DNA of 64,000 nt. It comes from Photobacterium sp. DA100. GTDB lineage: Bacteria; Pseudomonadota; Gammaproteobacteria; Enterobacterales; Vibrionaceae. Below the pieces are notes generated by a model that saw nothing but the letters and a program-made list of their open reading frames with translations, ran no database searches and was not told where the DNA came from. Positions 17,784 through 25,445 of the stretch are shown here, piece by piece. The stretch is from positions 2,108,001 through 2,172,000 of the forward strand of contig NZ_CP119423.1 in NCBI RefSeq assembly GCF_029223585.1. The letters are read 5' to 3'. The position numbers and the translations under genes were made by a program. Numbering within the stretch: the stretch's first letter is position 1; each line of letters opens with the position of its first letter.

Positions 17784-19508
17784 TCACCACTCCCCCACCA
17801 GCAAGCGGCTTTTAACGCCTTTGATCTGCAACCCCATTGCCTCGAACACGTCTTCGAAGTTACGGCACTGCGGCGGCAAGTTTGGCAGGGAGAGCACGGC
17901 TTCATCGAAGAAGCGGGTTTGCTCTTGTTCGGTTTGCCAGGCGGCCTGCCACCAATCCAAGATTCGGTCTTTCGAGCTGCTCAAGCGCTTGGATTTTGGC
18001 ACCCTGTCTTTTTTATTGAGGTTTTCTGCTGTGGTCGTTGGCAGCAAGTTCCAGCGGTCATTGTTCGGCCAATAGGCAAATGGCAGGCAGTGATCGACAT
18101 GGTACTGCTCGCGCAGTTTAGTGCCGCTCCAAACACTCTGGATTTCGGTGCCACACTGGCGGAGCGCATCGACTTTCTTGCGCACTTCTCGGGTATCGTG
18201 ATCTTTATCGACCCAAATCAAGCAATCGTAATAGGTTTGGAGATTAATGTTTCTCAACCTATTGTTTTCAAATCGCTTCATCTCTGTGACCCACTGATTA
18301 ACCACCAATGGCTCAATCCAACTGCTATAGAGTCGCAGGCAGTCCCACAAGCTTTCATCCAGCACAAAAGTACCAAAACTTGCCAAGAACTCACTGTCAA
18401 TGAACAGAGAGCTCAATAACTTCCGTTTCTGAGTCGGCGCAACCATTTCAAACAAATGATTATCTTTCGGGCCTTGGTAAATAAACTTAACCGGACCACT
18501 CTTAATGGTTGCAAGCGTGGCTGATAGTGTTTTCTGAAGCGCTTTTGCATCTTCACCGGTAAACAATGCACCGACAGCGAGATCATCTGCGGATAGATGA
18601 CGGAGCTTATGCCAGCCGTCTTCTTTGACAAAACCCAACCCTTTGCTGGTATTACTGTTTTGCTGAATACCTTGAATACCATCGATTTCAATATCGATAA
18701 GGCGTTTGAATTGGCGGATCCAATATAGCGCAACCAGACCTTGAGGCAAGGCAACCTTACCATCGGTACGGTCCAACACTGCTCCGGGGTGGGCATCAGC
18801 AATACGAACAAGTGTCCTGAGTAAAGCCAGCTTATACGTTGCTGATTTACTGTCATTAACGATGATATGGCGTACCTTGGTTAAATCCCCCGAGCCATCA
18901 TCAGGAAGGTTAAGCACCACCGTCTGCCACTGAACGCTACTGCGTCCCATCGCATCACTACTGAGCTCGGTTTTCAAGCAAACATGCAGGGCTCGCTCTT
19001 TAGCAAACTGTTCAATCTCTTCTGCCGATACACCATGATTTTTCCTGCCATCGTCAAAGTCGCCATGGCGGAGTGTAATGATCAGCTTGCCATTTGGCGC
19101 AAGAAGGTTACTGAGCTTTCGGAATGTGCGTTCACGCTCTGAAGGTGGTATGTGCATCCATACCGCTGAGAGCAGGATATAATCGAAGCGGATACCCAAA
19201 GAGATGACTTTTTTCAGTTCAGGAAGGCTATCGTCAAGCCAGACAACTTCCTTTGCTTGGGTATGCCGCTTGCCAATACCACGCAGCGCTTCTGCTGGCT
19301 CAACGGCATATACTTCACACCCGTTTTCAGCAAACCACAAAGCATCACGGCCGCTGCCGGCTCCTACATCCAAAACACATGGTGGCTTGGCCGTGTCTTC
19401 AGCAACGGGCCAAAAACGCTTCCAACTGGCGTGCACGTTTTCAAAAACAAGTTTCTGGTAGTCGCTGGCAAGGCGCGAAGCATTGTTATGGTAAAAGCTA
19501 TTTTGCAT
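17784..19508 (-). CDS. Methyltransferase-HNH endonuclease fusion protein (candidate defence effector)
   Basis: A 574-residue protein in three parts. Residues about 20-190 are a class I SAM-dependent methyltransferase, with motif I VLDVGAGSGRDALWFA (45-60), the acidic EVYAVEP strand and LLSAVWMHIPP; this is the UbiE/Methyltransf_11-like type, and the DPPY/NPPY motif of DNA methylases is absent. A middle region (about 215-440, starting ATYKLALLRTLVRIAD) is of a kind I associate with stand-alone HNH proteins. The C-terminus has an HNH nuclease core: YHVDHCLPFAYWPNNDRWNLLP followed by NLNKKDRVP (about 469-504). It follows an unknown 165-residue gene and a divergent WYL regulator typical of defence islands. 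The start ATG has a weak ribosome binding site. Target, trigger and whether the methylase modifies DNA, RNA or a small molecule are unknown. Confidence 0.82.
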   Translation of the reverse strand: MQNSFYHNNASRLASDYQKLVFENVHASWKRFWPVAEDTAKPPCVLDVGAGSGRDALWFAENGCEVYAVEPAEALRGIGKRHTQAKEVVWLDDSLPELKKVISLGIRFDYILLSAVWMHIPPSERERTFRKLSNLLAPNGKLIITLRHGDFDDGRKNHGVSAEEIEQFAKERALHVCLKTELSSDAMGRSSVQWQTVVLNLPDDGSGDLTKVRHIIVNDSKSATYKLALLRTLVRIADAHPGAVLDRTDGKVALPQGLVALYWIRQFKRLIDIEIDGIQGIQQNSNTSKGLGFVKEDGWHKLRHLSADDLAVGALFTGEDAKALQKTLSATLATIKSGPVKFIYQGPKDNHLFEMVAPTQKRKLLSSLFIDSEFLASFGTFVLDESLWDCLRLYSSWIEPLVVNQWVTEMKRFENNRLRNINLQTYYDCLIWVDKDHDTREVRKKVDALRQCGTEIQSVWSGTKLREQYHVDHCLPFAYWPNNDRWNLLPTTTAENLNKKDRVPKSKRLSSSKDRILDWWQAAWQTEQEQTRFFDEAVLSLPNLPPQCRNFEDVFEAMGLQIKGVKSRLLVGEW

Positions 19509-19543
19509 TGAAGTGGTGGTATGGAATTGGCTTACAGATGATT

Positions 19544-19587
19544 AATCATCACTTTACCTGACATTTTAGTAAGTTAAAGTGATGATT
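19544..19587. promoter_or_regulatory. Inverted repeat between the 165-residue gene and the methyltransferase-HNH gene
   Basis: AATCATCACTTTA (19544-19556) and TAAAGTGATGATT (19575-19587) form a perfect 13-base inverted repeat with an 18-base spacer; the left arm overlaps a palindrome ATGATTAATCAT. No T run follows on the minus strand, so this looks more like an operator or RNA control hairpin than a terminator. It lies about 35 bases upstream of the nuclease start codon. Confidence 0.6.
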
Positions 19588-19642
19588 ATCATTATTGGGT
19601 TAGTTAATTTCTGAAGGATCCATGCTTACAGGCTTGTTAAAT

Positions 19643-20140
19643 TCAGGCGCAGTATCGATGTTCACTTTGTCGATATTGATAGTCATGAAACTGAGCCACA
19701 ACTCCCGCCGGTACACACTCCCCTGCCGAGTAATCATCAAGCGCTGACAGCTCGCTGATCACCAGCAGCAAGATTTCCATGGCGATGGTGAAATCGCTTG
19801 CCGAAAAGTTCGCCAGGGTTTTCCAACGGCGGACTGACTGGCCATTTGGCTGCGAGACCAGTTCGCACACTTTGAGGCTGATTGGCTTGAAATTGTCTTC
19901 CTCACATGGCCTGGCATTGAGCCCGAAAAAGTCAATCGGCATCAACGACCCCATACGTACCTTGGCACTGACTTTGGTCAATGTGTCAAGGCTCAGGTAA
20001 CTATCTCGCTCGATCCCTTCACTGATCATCAATCCTTCGACATAGACCAACACACCTTGAGCTAAGTGATCGTCCAAGCATACCGCCCCATTTTTCAACG
20101 ATAGATAAGCTTGCTTCAATTGATGTCTCGTCAAGTTCAC
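19643..20140 (-). CDS. Hypothetical 165-residue protein, first gene of the WYL-associated module
   Basis: No family is recognised. The protein is soluble, mixed helix and strand (QLKQAYLSLKNGAVCLDDHL, FTIAMEILLLVISELSAL), with no signal peptide. The start is a GTG with AGGTGAT about 9 bases upstream. It is transcribed in the same direction as, and 134 bases upstream of, the methyltransferase-HNH gene, and divergent from a WYL regulator, so it is most likely a component or accessory of that module. Candidate roles (inference): sensor, immunity factor or adaptor. Confidence 0.72.
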   Translation of the reverse strand: MNLTRHQLKQAYLSLKNGAVCLDDHLAQGVLVYVEGLMISEGIERDSYLSLDTLTKVSAKVRMGSLMPIDFFGLNARPCEEDNFKPISLKVCELVSQPNGQSVRRWKTLANFSASDFTIAMEILLLVISELSALDDYSAGECVPAGVVAQFHDYQYRQSEHRYCA

Positions 20141-20428
20141 GGTTGATCACCTATTTATTGATATTGTCAGAACTAGCCATTCAGCTTGTCTTGCAGGTCG
20201 CTGAAACTTTATTTACCTGCAAAATTATGTTTCGCCGCAGTATTGTCCACATTAACAGCAAAATTTCACCATTAATGTTTTGTGGACTTTAGAGCAAACA
20301 CGTGTTCGCTTTTAATCCCTTCAAAGCAAAGCACTTTTGCGCAATCAGTTAATGCTTTATACCATTAACTGGCTAAGTACCACAAATGAATACACCTACT
20401 CAAAACAAGTACAAGCACTTTATCTACT

Positions 20429-20441
20429 CATAATGATTATG
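20429..20441. promoter_or_regulatory. Candidate operator CATAAT-G-ATTATG
   Basis: A perfect 6-base inverted repeat with one central base. It lies 31 bases (centre to centre) from a second repeat of the same architecture, suggesting paired dimer sites for the WYL regulator (inference). Confidence 0.45.
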
Positions 20442-20459
20442 TAAACCTGTTAATTTAAC

Positions 20460-20472
20460 CAGTACAGTACTG
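20460..20472. promoter_or_regulatory. Candidate operator CAGTAC-A-GTACTG
   Basis: A perfect 6-base inverted repeat with one central base about 130 bases upstream of the WYL regulator. The arms differ in sequence from the neighbouring repeat but share geometry. Binding by the regulator is inferred, not shown. Confidence 0.5.
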
Positions 20473-20599
20473 ATTATGATTACACCATTGATTTAATTAA
20501 CTTAAATCACTTCAATACGCTGTTATCTTTATAAATAGCCTTGCTTCTACTGATTTTCGGTATATATTAGTGGCAAGCCAAAGTACTGGATAAATACAC

Positions 20600-21526
20600 A
20601 TGACTTCATACAACAACGCTGGACTATCACACATGGATGTCGAGGCCAAACTCAATGCCGTTGGCTCGGCACAACGAGAGCGATTAGCCTTTATTGACTT
20701 TGCCCTTTACTTTTTGGGTGAGGTAACAAGGAAAGATTTGATAGATCGTTTTGCGGTTGGTCATGCGGCCACTACTCGGGATTTCGCGCTGTATAAAGAA
20801 ATAGCGCCGGATAACCTCAAGCTGGATATGCGCTCCAAGAAGTACTACAAGCAGCCGAAGTTTTGCCCTGTATTTAATCTGGACTTGAAAAAGACCCTGG
20901 CGACCATCTCGCTCGGTTATGGCGATGGCTTCTCTGGCCATCAGGATTTTCCCATCCAGTGTGAGTCCCCGACATCGCTTACCGTGCCGCGTACACCAAT
21001 CATGGCGGCGCTGTGCGAAGGGATCTACCGTAACAAATTACTGCAGATTGAATACATCTCCACATCCAGTGGTAAAGGCCAACGTGTGATCGCCCCCCAC
21101 AGCCTTGTCGATTCCGGTAACCGCTGGCACGTGCGCTCCTTTGACCGCAAAAATAACCAATTCATGGATGTAGTCTGCAACCGGGTGATCTCGGTGACGA
21201 TCCTTGACGAGGAGCCTACCGCCGAAGAGCGTATCGAGGCTGATCGCCAGTGGCAGAAATACATAGAAGTCGAGCTGATCCCTCACCCGCGGCAGGGCAA
21301 CCCAGAAGCTATCGAGCTGGATTACGAAATGAAAGACGGCAAGCTTGTGATTGAGGTTCGCGCAGCCCTCGCCGGCTACCTGTTGAGAAAATGGGAAGTC
21401 GATTGCAGCGAAGACGGCCGACTACACGAATATGTCGGTTACCAGTTGGCATTGGCGAATCCTCAGTCGCTCTACCAGGTTAACAGTGCCACTCTTGCCC
21501 CAGGCTACCGCTCGAATGAGCGCTAA
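20600..21526 (+). CDS. BrxR/CapW-like WYL-domain transcriptional regulator
   Basis: A 308-residue protein with an N-terminal winged helix (about residues 20-90: AFIDFALYFLGEVTRKDLIDRF, AATTRDFALYK), a WYL domain (about 135-210: IMAALCEGIYRNKLLQIEY, VIAPHSLVDSGNRWHVRSFD, FMDVVCNRV) and a C-terminal WCX-like extension. This architecture is that of BrxR and CapW, repressors found beside BREX, CBASS and other phage-defence systems, where the WYL domain is thought to sense a nucleic-acid or nucleotide ligand. It is divergent from the 165-residue and methyltransferase-HNH genes and is the strongest contextual sign that these form a defence unit. An alternative start exists at Met12. Confidence 0.85.
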   Translation: MTSYNNAGLSHMDVEAKLNAVGSAQRERLAFIDFALYFLGEVTRKDLIDRFAVGHAATTRDFALYKEIAPDNLKLDMRSKKYYKQPKFCPVFNLDLKKTLATISLGYGDGFSGHQDFPIQCESPTSLTVPRTPIMAALCEGIYRNKLLQIEYISTSSGKGQRVIAPHSLVDSGNRWHVRSFDRKNNQFMDVVCNRVISVTILDEEPTAEERIEADRQWQKYIEVELIPHPRQGNPEAIELDYEMKDGKLVIEVRAALAGYLLRKWEVDCSEDGRLHEYVGYQLALANPQSLYQVNSATLAPGYRSNER

Positions 21527-21559
21527 CCGTCGCTGAGCAAGCCCTCACGAAATCAAAGA

Positions 21560-21583
21560 AACCGTCCGGCAGGACGGTTTTTT
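21560..21583 (+). terminator. Terminator of the WYL regulator gene
   Basis: AACCGTCC / GGACGGTT with a GGCA loop followed by a T run, about 35 bases past the stop. Confidence 0.9.
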
Positions 21584-21718
21584 ATTCCCTTCGCCCTCTG
21601 TTTTACTGCCGTCCACAGCCTCTATTCGATTTTTTAAAACAACATGTTCGCCTATGCCTACTGTTGGTCATATTAAAGCCAACATACACTTAAACCATAA
21701 GCAGATCAGGAGGCATTT

Positions 21719-22558
21719 ATGGCTATTCGACAAATACAGTCCCTCATACCCGCCCACCCTTCTTCTGATGGTGACGGGGTACGTATTCAACGCGTCCACG
21801 GATTTAACAACGCTCAGTTCTCACCATTCCTGATGATCGATGAGCTTAAGTCTGATAATTCTGCTGATTACATCGGTGGGTTTCCTCCCCATCCGCATCG
21901 CGGGATAGAAACTTTGACCTATATGCTAAAAGGCCACTTCCAGCATAAAGATCATATGGGCAATGTAGGCGAACTCAGTGATGGCGGTGCGCAGTGGATG
22001 TCTGCCGGTAAAGGCGTTATCCATAGCGAGATGCCAATCATGACAGACGGCGAGCTCCATGGCTTCCAGATTTGGCTCAACCTGCCAGCCGCGAAAAAAA
22101 TGCAGCCGGCGGATTATCATGATTTCCAGTCAGACGTCATTACGCAATACCGACAAGATGACGGCAGCCTTGTCCGGGTTATTGCCGGCGATCTCACTAT
22201 CAAGGGAACAACGCTAGCCGGCCCACTTCAGCAAACCGGCGTACCTGTGACTGTCGCCGACTGGCAAGCTGACAATCCCGCTCGCTTTAATAGCTGCCTC
22301 AACCCGGATTTTCAGGCCTTGCTCTACGTATATCGTGGCGAAATAGAAGTTGAGGGCACCACCGTCAAAGCAGGTACGCTGGCCATCCTCGGCAACGGTG
22401 AAGGCTTGGCCCTATCGGCAAATGAGCAAGCTGGTGTATTGCTGCTGTCAGGCCTTCCCATTGATGAGTCCGTTGTTCATTACGGCCCGTTTGTGATGAA
22501 TAGCATGGAAGAAATTGAGCAAGCGATTGAAGACTACCAACAGGGAACATTGGTGTAA
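21719..22558 (+). CDS. Pirin-family protein (quercetinase-like bicupin)
   Basis: A 279-residue two-domain cupin. The N-terminal cupin holds the metal site of pirins: FPPHPHRGIETLTYML gives two His, HKDHMGN and GVIHSEMP supply the remaining His and Glu. The C-terminal cupin is degenerate, as usual. Bacterial pirins such as YhhW oxidise quercetin in vitro; the physiological role is unclear. AGGAGG is placed 6-7 bases before the ATG (GATCAGGAGGCATTT), an unusually strong ribosome binding site. It stands alone between two terminators. Confidence 0.92.
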   Translation: MAIRQIQSLIPAHPSSDGDGVRIQRVHGFNNAQFSPFLMIDELKSDNSADYIGGFPPHPHRGIETLTYMLKGHFQHKDHMGNVGELSDGGAQWMSAGKGVIHSEMPIMTDGELHGFQIWLNLPAAKKMQPADYHDFQSDVITQYRQDDGSLVRVIAGDLTIKGTTLAGPLQQTGVPVTVADWQADNPARFNSCLNPDFQALLYVYRGEIEVEGTTVKAGTLAILGNGEGLALSANEQAGVLLLSGLPIDESVVHYGPFVMNSMEEIEQAIEDYQQGTLV

Positions 22559-22598
22559 GGCCCATCGAAAAACAGCATTGACCGCAGACAACGAAATC

Positions 22599-22628
22599 CG
22601 GCTTACACAGGGAAAACCGTGTAAGCCG
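22599..22628. terminator. Hairpin between convergent pirin and symporter genes
   Basis: CGGCTTACAC / GTGTAAGCCG, a 10-base perfect stem with a 10-base loop, lies between two convergent stop codons. T runs are poor on both sides, so this is a probable bidirectional terminator. Confidence 0.6.
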
Positions 22629-22642
22629 CATCCTCGTGAAAG

Positions 22643-24025
22643 CTATTCGGAATCAGTCCCCTTAGTTTTTTCTTGCGCAAGCTCGGCAAAGTATTCTTTG
22701 GTTAGTTTAAACACCACCGGGCTCAGCAGTAATAGCGCAATCAAGTTCGGAATTGCCATCATGGCGTTGAGCGTATCGGCGAGTAACCAGATAAACTCCA
22801 GAGAGCTGGTTGCGCCAATCGGTACCGCAATAATCCACAGCACCCGAAAAGGCACGATTGCCTTTACACCCAGTAAATATTGGACACATTTTTCACTGTA
22901 AAAGCTCCAGCCCAAAATTGTTGTAAACGCAAAAATAGACAAGGCTATGGCTACGACATAATTACCAATGCCCGGCAATGCCGAGGCAAAGGCCGCTGAC
23001 GTTAATGCCGATCCTGTTTCACCGGTTAGCCAGGCACCTGACACCACAATCGCCAAGCCTGTGATGCTACAAACAACAATGGTATCGATAAACGTTCCCA
23101 GCATAGCGACTAACCCTTGGGCGACCGGGTTCTTGGTTTGGGCTGCGGCATGAGCAATCGGCGCGCTACCAAGCCCGGCTTCATTAGAAAAAATACCACG
23201 CGCAACGCCGAACCGGATTGCCGCCCACACCGCAGCACCCGCAAAACCGCCCTGCGCGGCTACCGGCGTAAAAGCACTACTAATGATCAATCCGAAGGCA
23301 GCCGGGATCTCGGATATGTTCATGATGAGAACGATAAAGCCAGAGGTAATATAAAAAACCGCCATCAAGGGAACCAACTTACCGGCAACATCAGCAATTC
23401 GCTTGATCCCCCCCATAAGCACCAATCCGACGAGTACCATCATGACCAAGCCAGATACAGCCGGAGAAAGCCCGAAGCTCGACTCAACTGCTGCAGCAAC
23501 AGAGTTCGCCTGTACCGTATTACCAATGCCGAACCCGGCAAAAGCGCCAAAAAAGGCAAATGCCGTTCCCAGCCATGCCCACTTGCTACTAAGGCCGTTT
23601 TTGATGTAGTACATCGGGCCGCCTACATGGTTGCCATTGGCATCCGTTTCTCGGTATCTCACTGCGCATACCGCTTCGGCAAATTTCGTTGCCATGCCAA
23701 CGAGTGCCGTGCACCACATCCAAAATAAGGCGCCCGGCCCCCCTAAAAATATCGCCGTCGCCACACCGGCAATATTACCGGTCCCGATAGTGGCCGACAG
23801 CGAAGTCATTAGCGCATTAAACGGACTTATTTCCCCCTTTATCTCTTCTTCTTTCTCGGGGATCCTTCCTGTCCAGAGTAACCTGAAGCCGGCACCTATT
23901 TTTACAATCGGCATTAATTTCAAGCCAAGTGTCAGGTAAATGCCCACCCCGAGGATGAGCACCAGCATGGGTAATCCCCAGACAAAACCGTTTATGGCTG
24001 CGACAAAGTTTGCTATTGAATCCAT
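22643..24025 (-). CDS. AGCS-family sodium:alanine/glycine symporter
   Basis: A 460-residue membrane protein with about 11 helices. Family landmarks are SATIGTGNIAGVATAIFLGGPGALFWMW near residue 75-102, AVCAVRYRE, GGPMYYIKNGL and SNEAGLGSAPIAHAAA. These match the alanine/glycine:cation symporters (AlsT, GlnT, DagA). The exact amino acid is not determinable from sequence. The gene has its own promoter region (24026-24171). Confidence 0.92.
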   Translation of the reverse strand: MDSIANFVAAINGFVWGLPMLVLILGVGIYLTLGLKLMPIVKIGAGFRLLWTGRIPEKEEEIKGEISPFNALMTSLSATIGTGNIAGVATAIFLGGPGALFWMWCTALVGMATKFAEAVCAVRYRETDANGNHVGGPMYYIKNGLSSKWAWLGTAFAFFGAFAGFGIGNTVQANSVAAAVESSFGLSPAVSGLVMMVLVGLVLMGGIKRIADVAGKLVPLMAVFYITSGFIVLIMNISEIPAAFGLIISSAFTPVAAQGGFAGAAVWAAIRFGVARGIFSNEAGLGSAPIAHAAAQTKNPVAQGLVAMLGTFIDTIVVCSITGLAIVVSGAWLTGETGSALTSAAFASALPGIGNYVVAIALSIFAFTTILGWSFYSEKCVQYLLGVKAIVPFRVLWIIAVPIGATSSLEFIWLLADTLNAMMAIPNLIALLLLSPVVFKLTKEYFAELAQEKTKGTDSE

Positions 24026-24171
24026 CCTTGCGCTCTCTTTTTATATTTGCATATCAAAAAAACATAGGAGTCCTTGACTATAAGTTCAACTTTGAAATGA
24101 ATAACGTCACCAATAACAAGGTAAGACAATACAAATAAAACGGTGCTGGCTAATTTGAATACTGCAGATAT

Positions 24172-24201
24172 AAAAAAAAGCTTCACGAGGAAGCTTTTTT
24201 T
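24172..24201. terminator. Bidirectional terminator after the first lpxL-type gene
   Basis: AAGCTTC / GAAGCTT with a 5-base loop, flanked by A8 on the left and T7 on the right. It terminates the minus-strand acyltransferase gene whose stop is about 20 bases away. Confidence 0.88.
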
Positions 24202-24221
24202 ATCATTCACCGGAAAGACGG

Positions 24222-25151
24222 TTACTCATACAATGAGGGTTCGCCTTCGGGACGGGTCTTAAAGCGGCGGTGCAACCACATATATTGCTCGGGCGCTTCC
24301 ATAATAGAGCGCTCTACAGCTTTATTCACATAAGCGGCAGCCGCATCGGGATCATTATGCGGGAACGCATCCAATGGCGGGAAGACCTTGAGCGTATAGC
24401 GGCCCGAGTCGGTATTGCGAACCATAGCGAACGGCACGACGGCACAGTGAGAAGCGTCCACCAGCAGGCTGGTGCCTGTGGTTGTACAGGCCTTTTCTAC
24501 CGCAAACAAAGGCGCGAACGTCGAGCGTCGCTTGCCATAGTCATGATCGGGAGCATACCATACCCGCTCGCCTTTGCGTAGCGCACGCAGCATGCCTTTG
24601 ACATCTTTACGATCAATCATGTATTTGTTCGAGCGGATACGCCCCTTGAACTGGAAGTAGTCAAAACAAGGGTTCTTATTTGGTCGGTAGACACCTACAC
24701 CCGGTGTTTTCATACCAAATGCACGCGCACCTAGCTCAAGGTTCAATGAGTGAACCGCGACCAGCAGCACGCCTTTGCCTTCAGCCTCTAGCTTATGGAT
24801 ATGCTCGAGGCCCTCGTAACTGACGTGGCGCTCGACTCGAATATCCGGCCAGAACCAAGCCATACCGGTTTCGAACATCGCCAAGCCGGTGTTATCAATA
24901 TTCTTCTTCATCAATATATCGCGCTCTTCTTGCGACATATCCGGAAAACAAAGTTCTAGGTTACGGGCTATGGTTTTCTTGCGCTTTTTAATTATACGCA
25001 TCGCCAAACGCCCAAGTCCCTGCCCCAACCGAAACTGGATAAAATACGGCAGCCAACTGATAAGGTACATCACTCCAACCATCAGCAGGGTTAGCCAATA
25101 CCGCGGGTGTAATAGCGACTTGGTAAAAGTAGGCGCTGTAAATTTACTCAT
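24222..25151 (-). CDS. lpxL: LpxL-type lipid A secondary acyltransferase, copy 1
   Basis: LpxL/LpxP enzymes sit in the inner membrane and add a secondary acyl chain to Kdo2-lipid IVA from acyl-ACP. The 309-residue protein has one N-terminal membrane segment (LTLLMVGVMYLISWLPYFI), the catalytic HX4E motif in AVHSLNLELGARAFG, GVGVYRPNKNPCFD, VWYAPDHDYG, and the C-terminal YMWLHRRFKTRPEGEPSLY characteristic of LpxL and LpxP. It is about 70 percent like the next gene by eye. Which acyl chain it uses (laurate, myristate or palmitoleate) cannot be told. Confidence 0.9.
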   Translation of the reverse strand: MSKFTAPTFTKSLLHPRYWLTLLMVGVMYLISWLPYFIQFRLGQGLGRLAMRIIKKRKKTIARNLELCFPDMSQEERDILMKKNIDNTGLAMFETGMAWFWPDIRVERHVSYEGLEHIHKLEAEGKGVLLVAVHSLNLELGARAFGMKTPGVGVYRPNKNPCFDYFQFKGRIRSNKYMIDRKDVKGMLRALRKGERVWYAPDHDYGKRRSTFAPLFAVEKACTTTGTSLLVDASHCAVVPFAMVRNTDSGRYTLKVFPPLDAFPHNDPDAAAAYVNKAVERSIMEAPEQYMWLHRRFKTRPEGEPSLYE

Positions 25152-25445
25152 AAGCTAGGGGATCCCTTTATTATTGTTATTCCGCCTTCATATTTTATCT
25201 AGGCCTGGTTGGCGCCAGGCAAAATCCATTGACGGAATTTATATCGAACACTGCATTCTATTGCGTGGCGATCGGCTATGCAAGAGGATGAAGTTTTGTA
25301 CTGATATTTTTCAGCTTAGATTAAGTGAGTGGATAGAGATGAAGCGATTGTTGGCTTAAGAATAAGCATTGGACTCGCGAGAAGGAATGCTTGGTGGCTG
25401 AAAGAGCAAGCCACCAGCAACAATAAGGAAGGTATCAAAGCGCCG

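Larger units (their letters stand above)
20141..20599. promoter_or_regulatory. Divergent control region of the WYL-associated module
   Basis: About 460 bases of A+T-rich DNA between the 165-residue gene and the WYL regulator. It contains two 13-base inverted repeats listed separately (20429-20441, 20460-20472), both on the regulator side, followed by TTTATAAATAG and GGTATATATTAG stretches that could be -10 elements. No reading frame is credible. Confidence 0.6.

Noticed and set aside
23117..23728. 203-codon plus-strand frame inside the AGCS gene
   Set aside because: It is antisense to a well-supported transporter, and its composition (Arg/His/Pro-rich) is typical of a shadow frame.
25393..25415. 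GGTGGCT/AGCCACC hairpin after the second acyltransferase gene
   Set aside because: Short stem with no T run; kept only as a remark in the gene entry.
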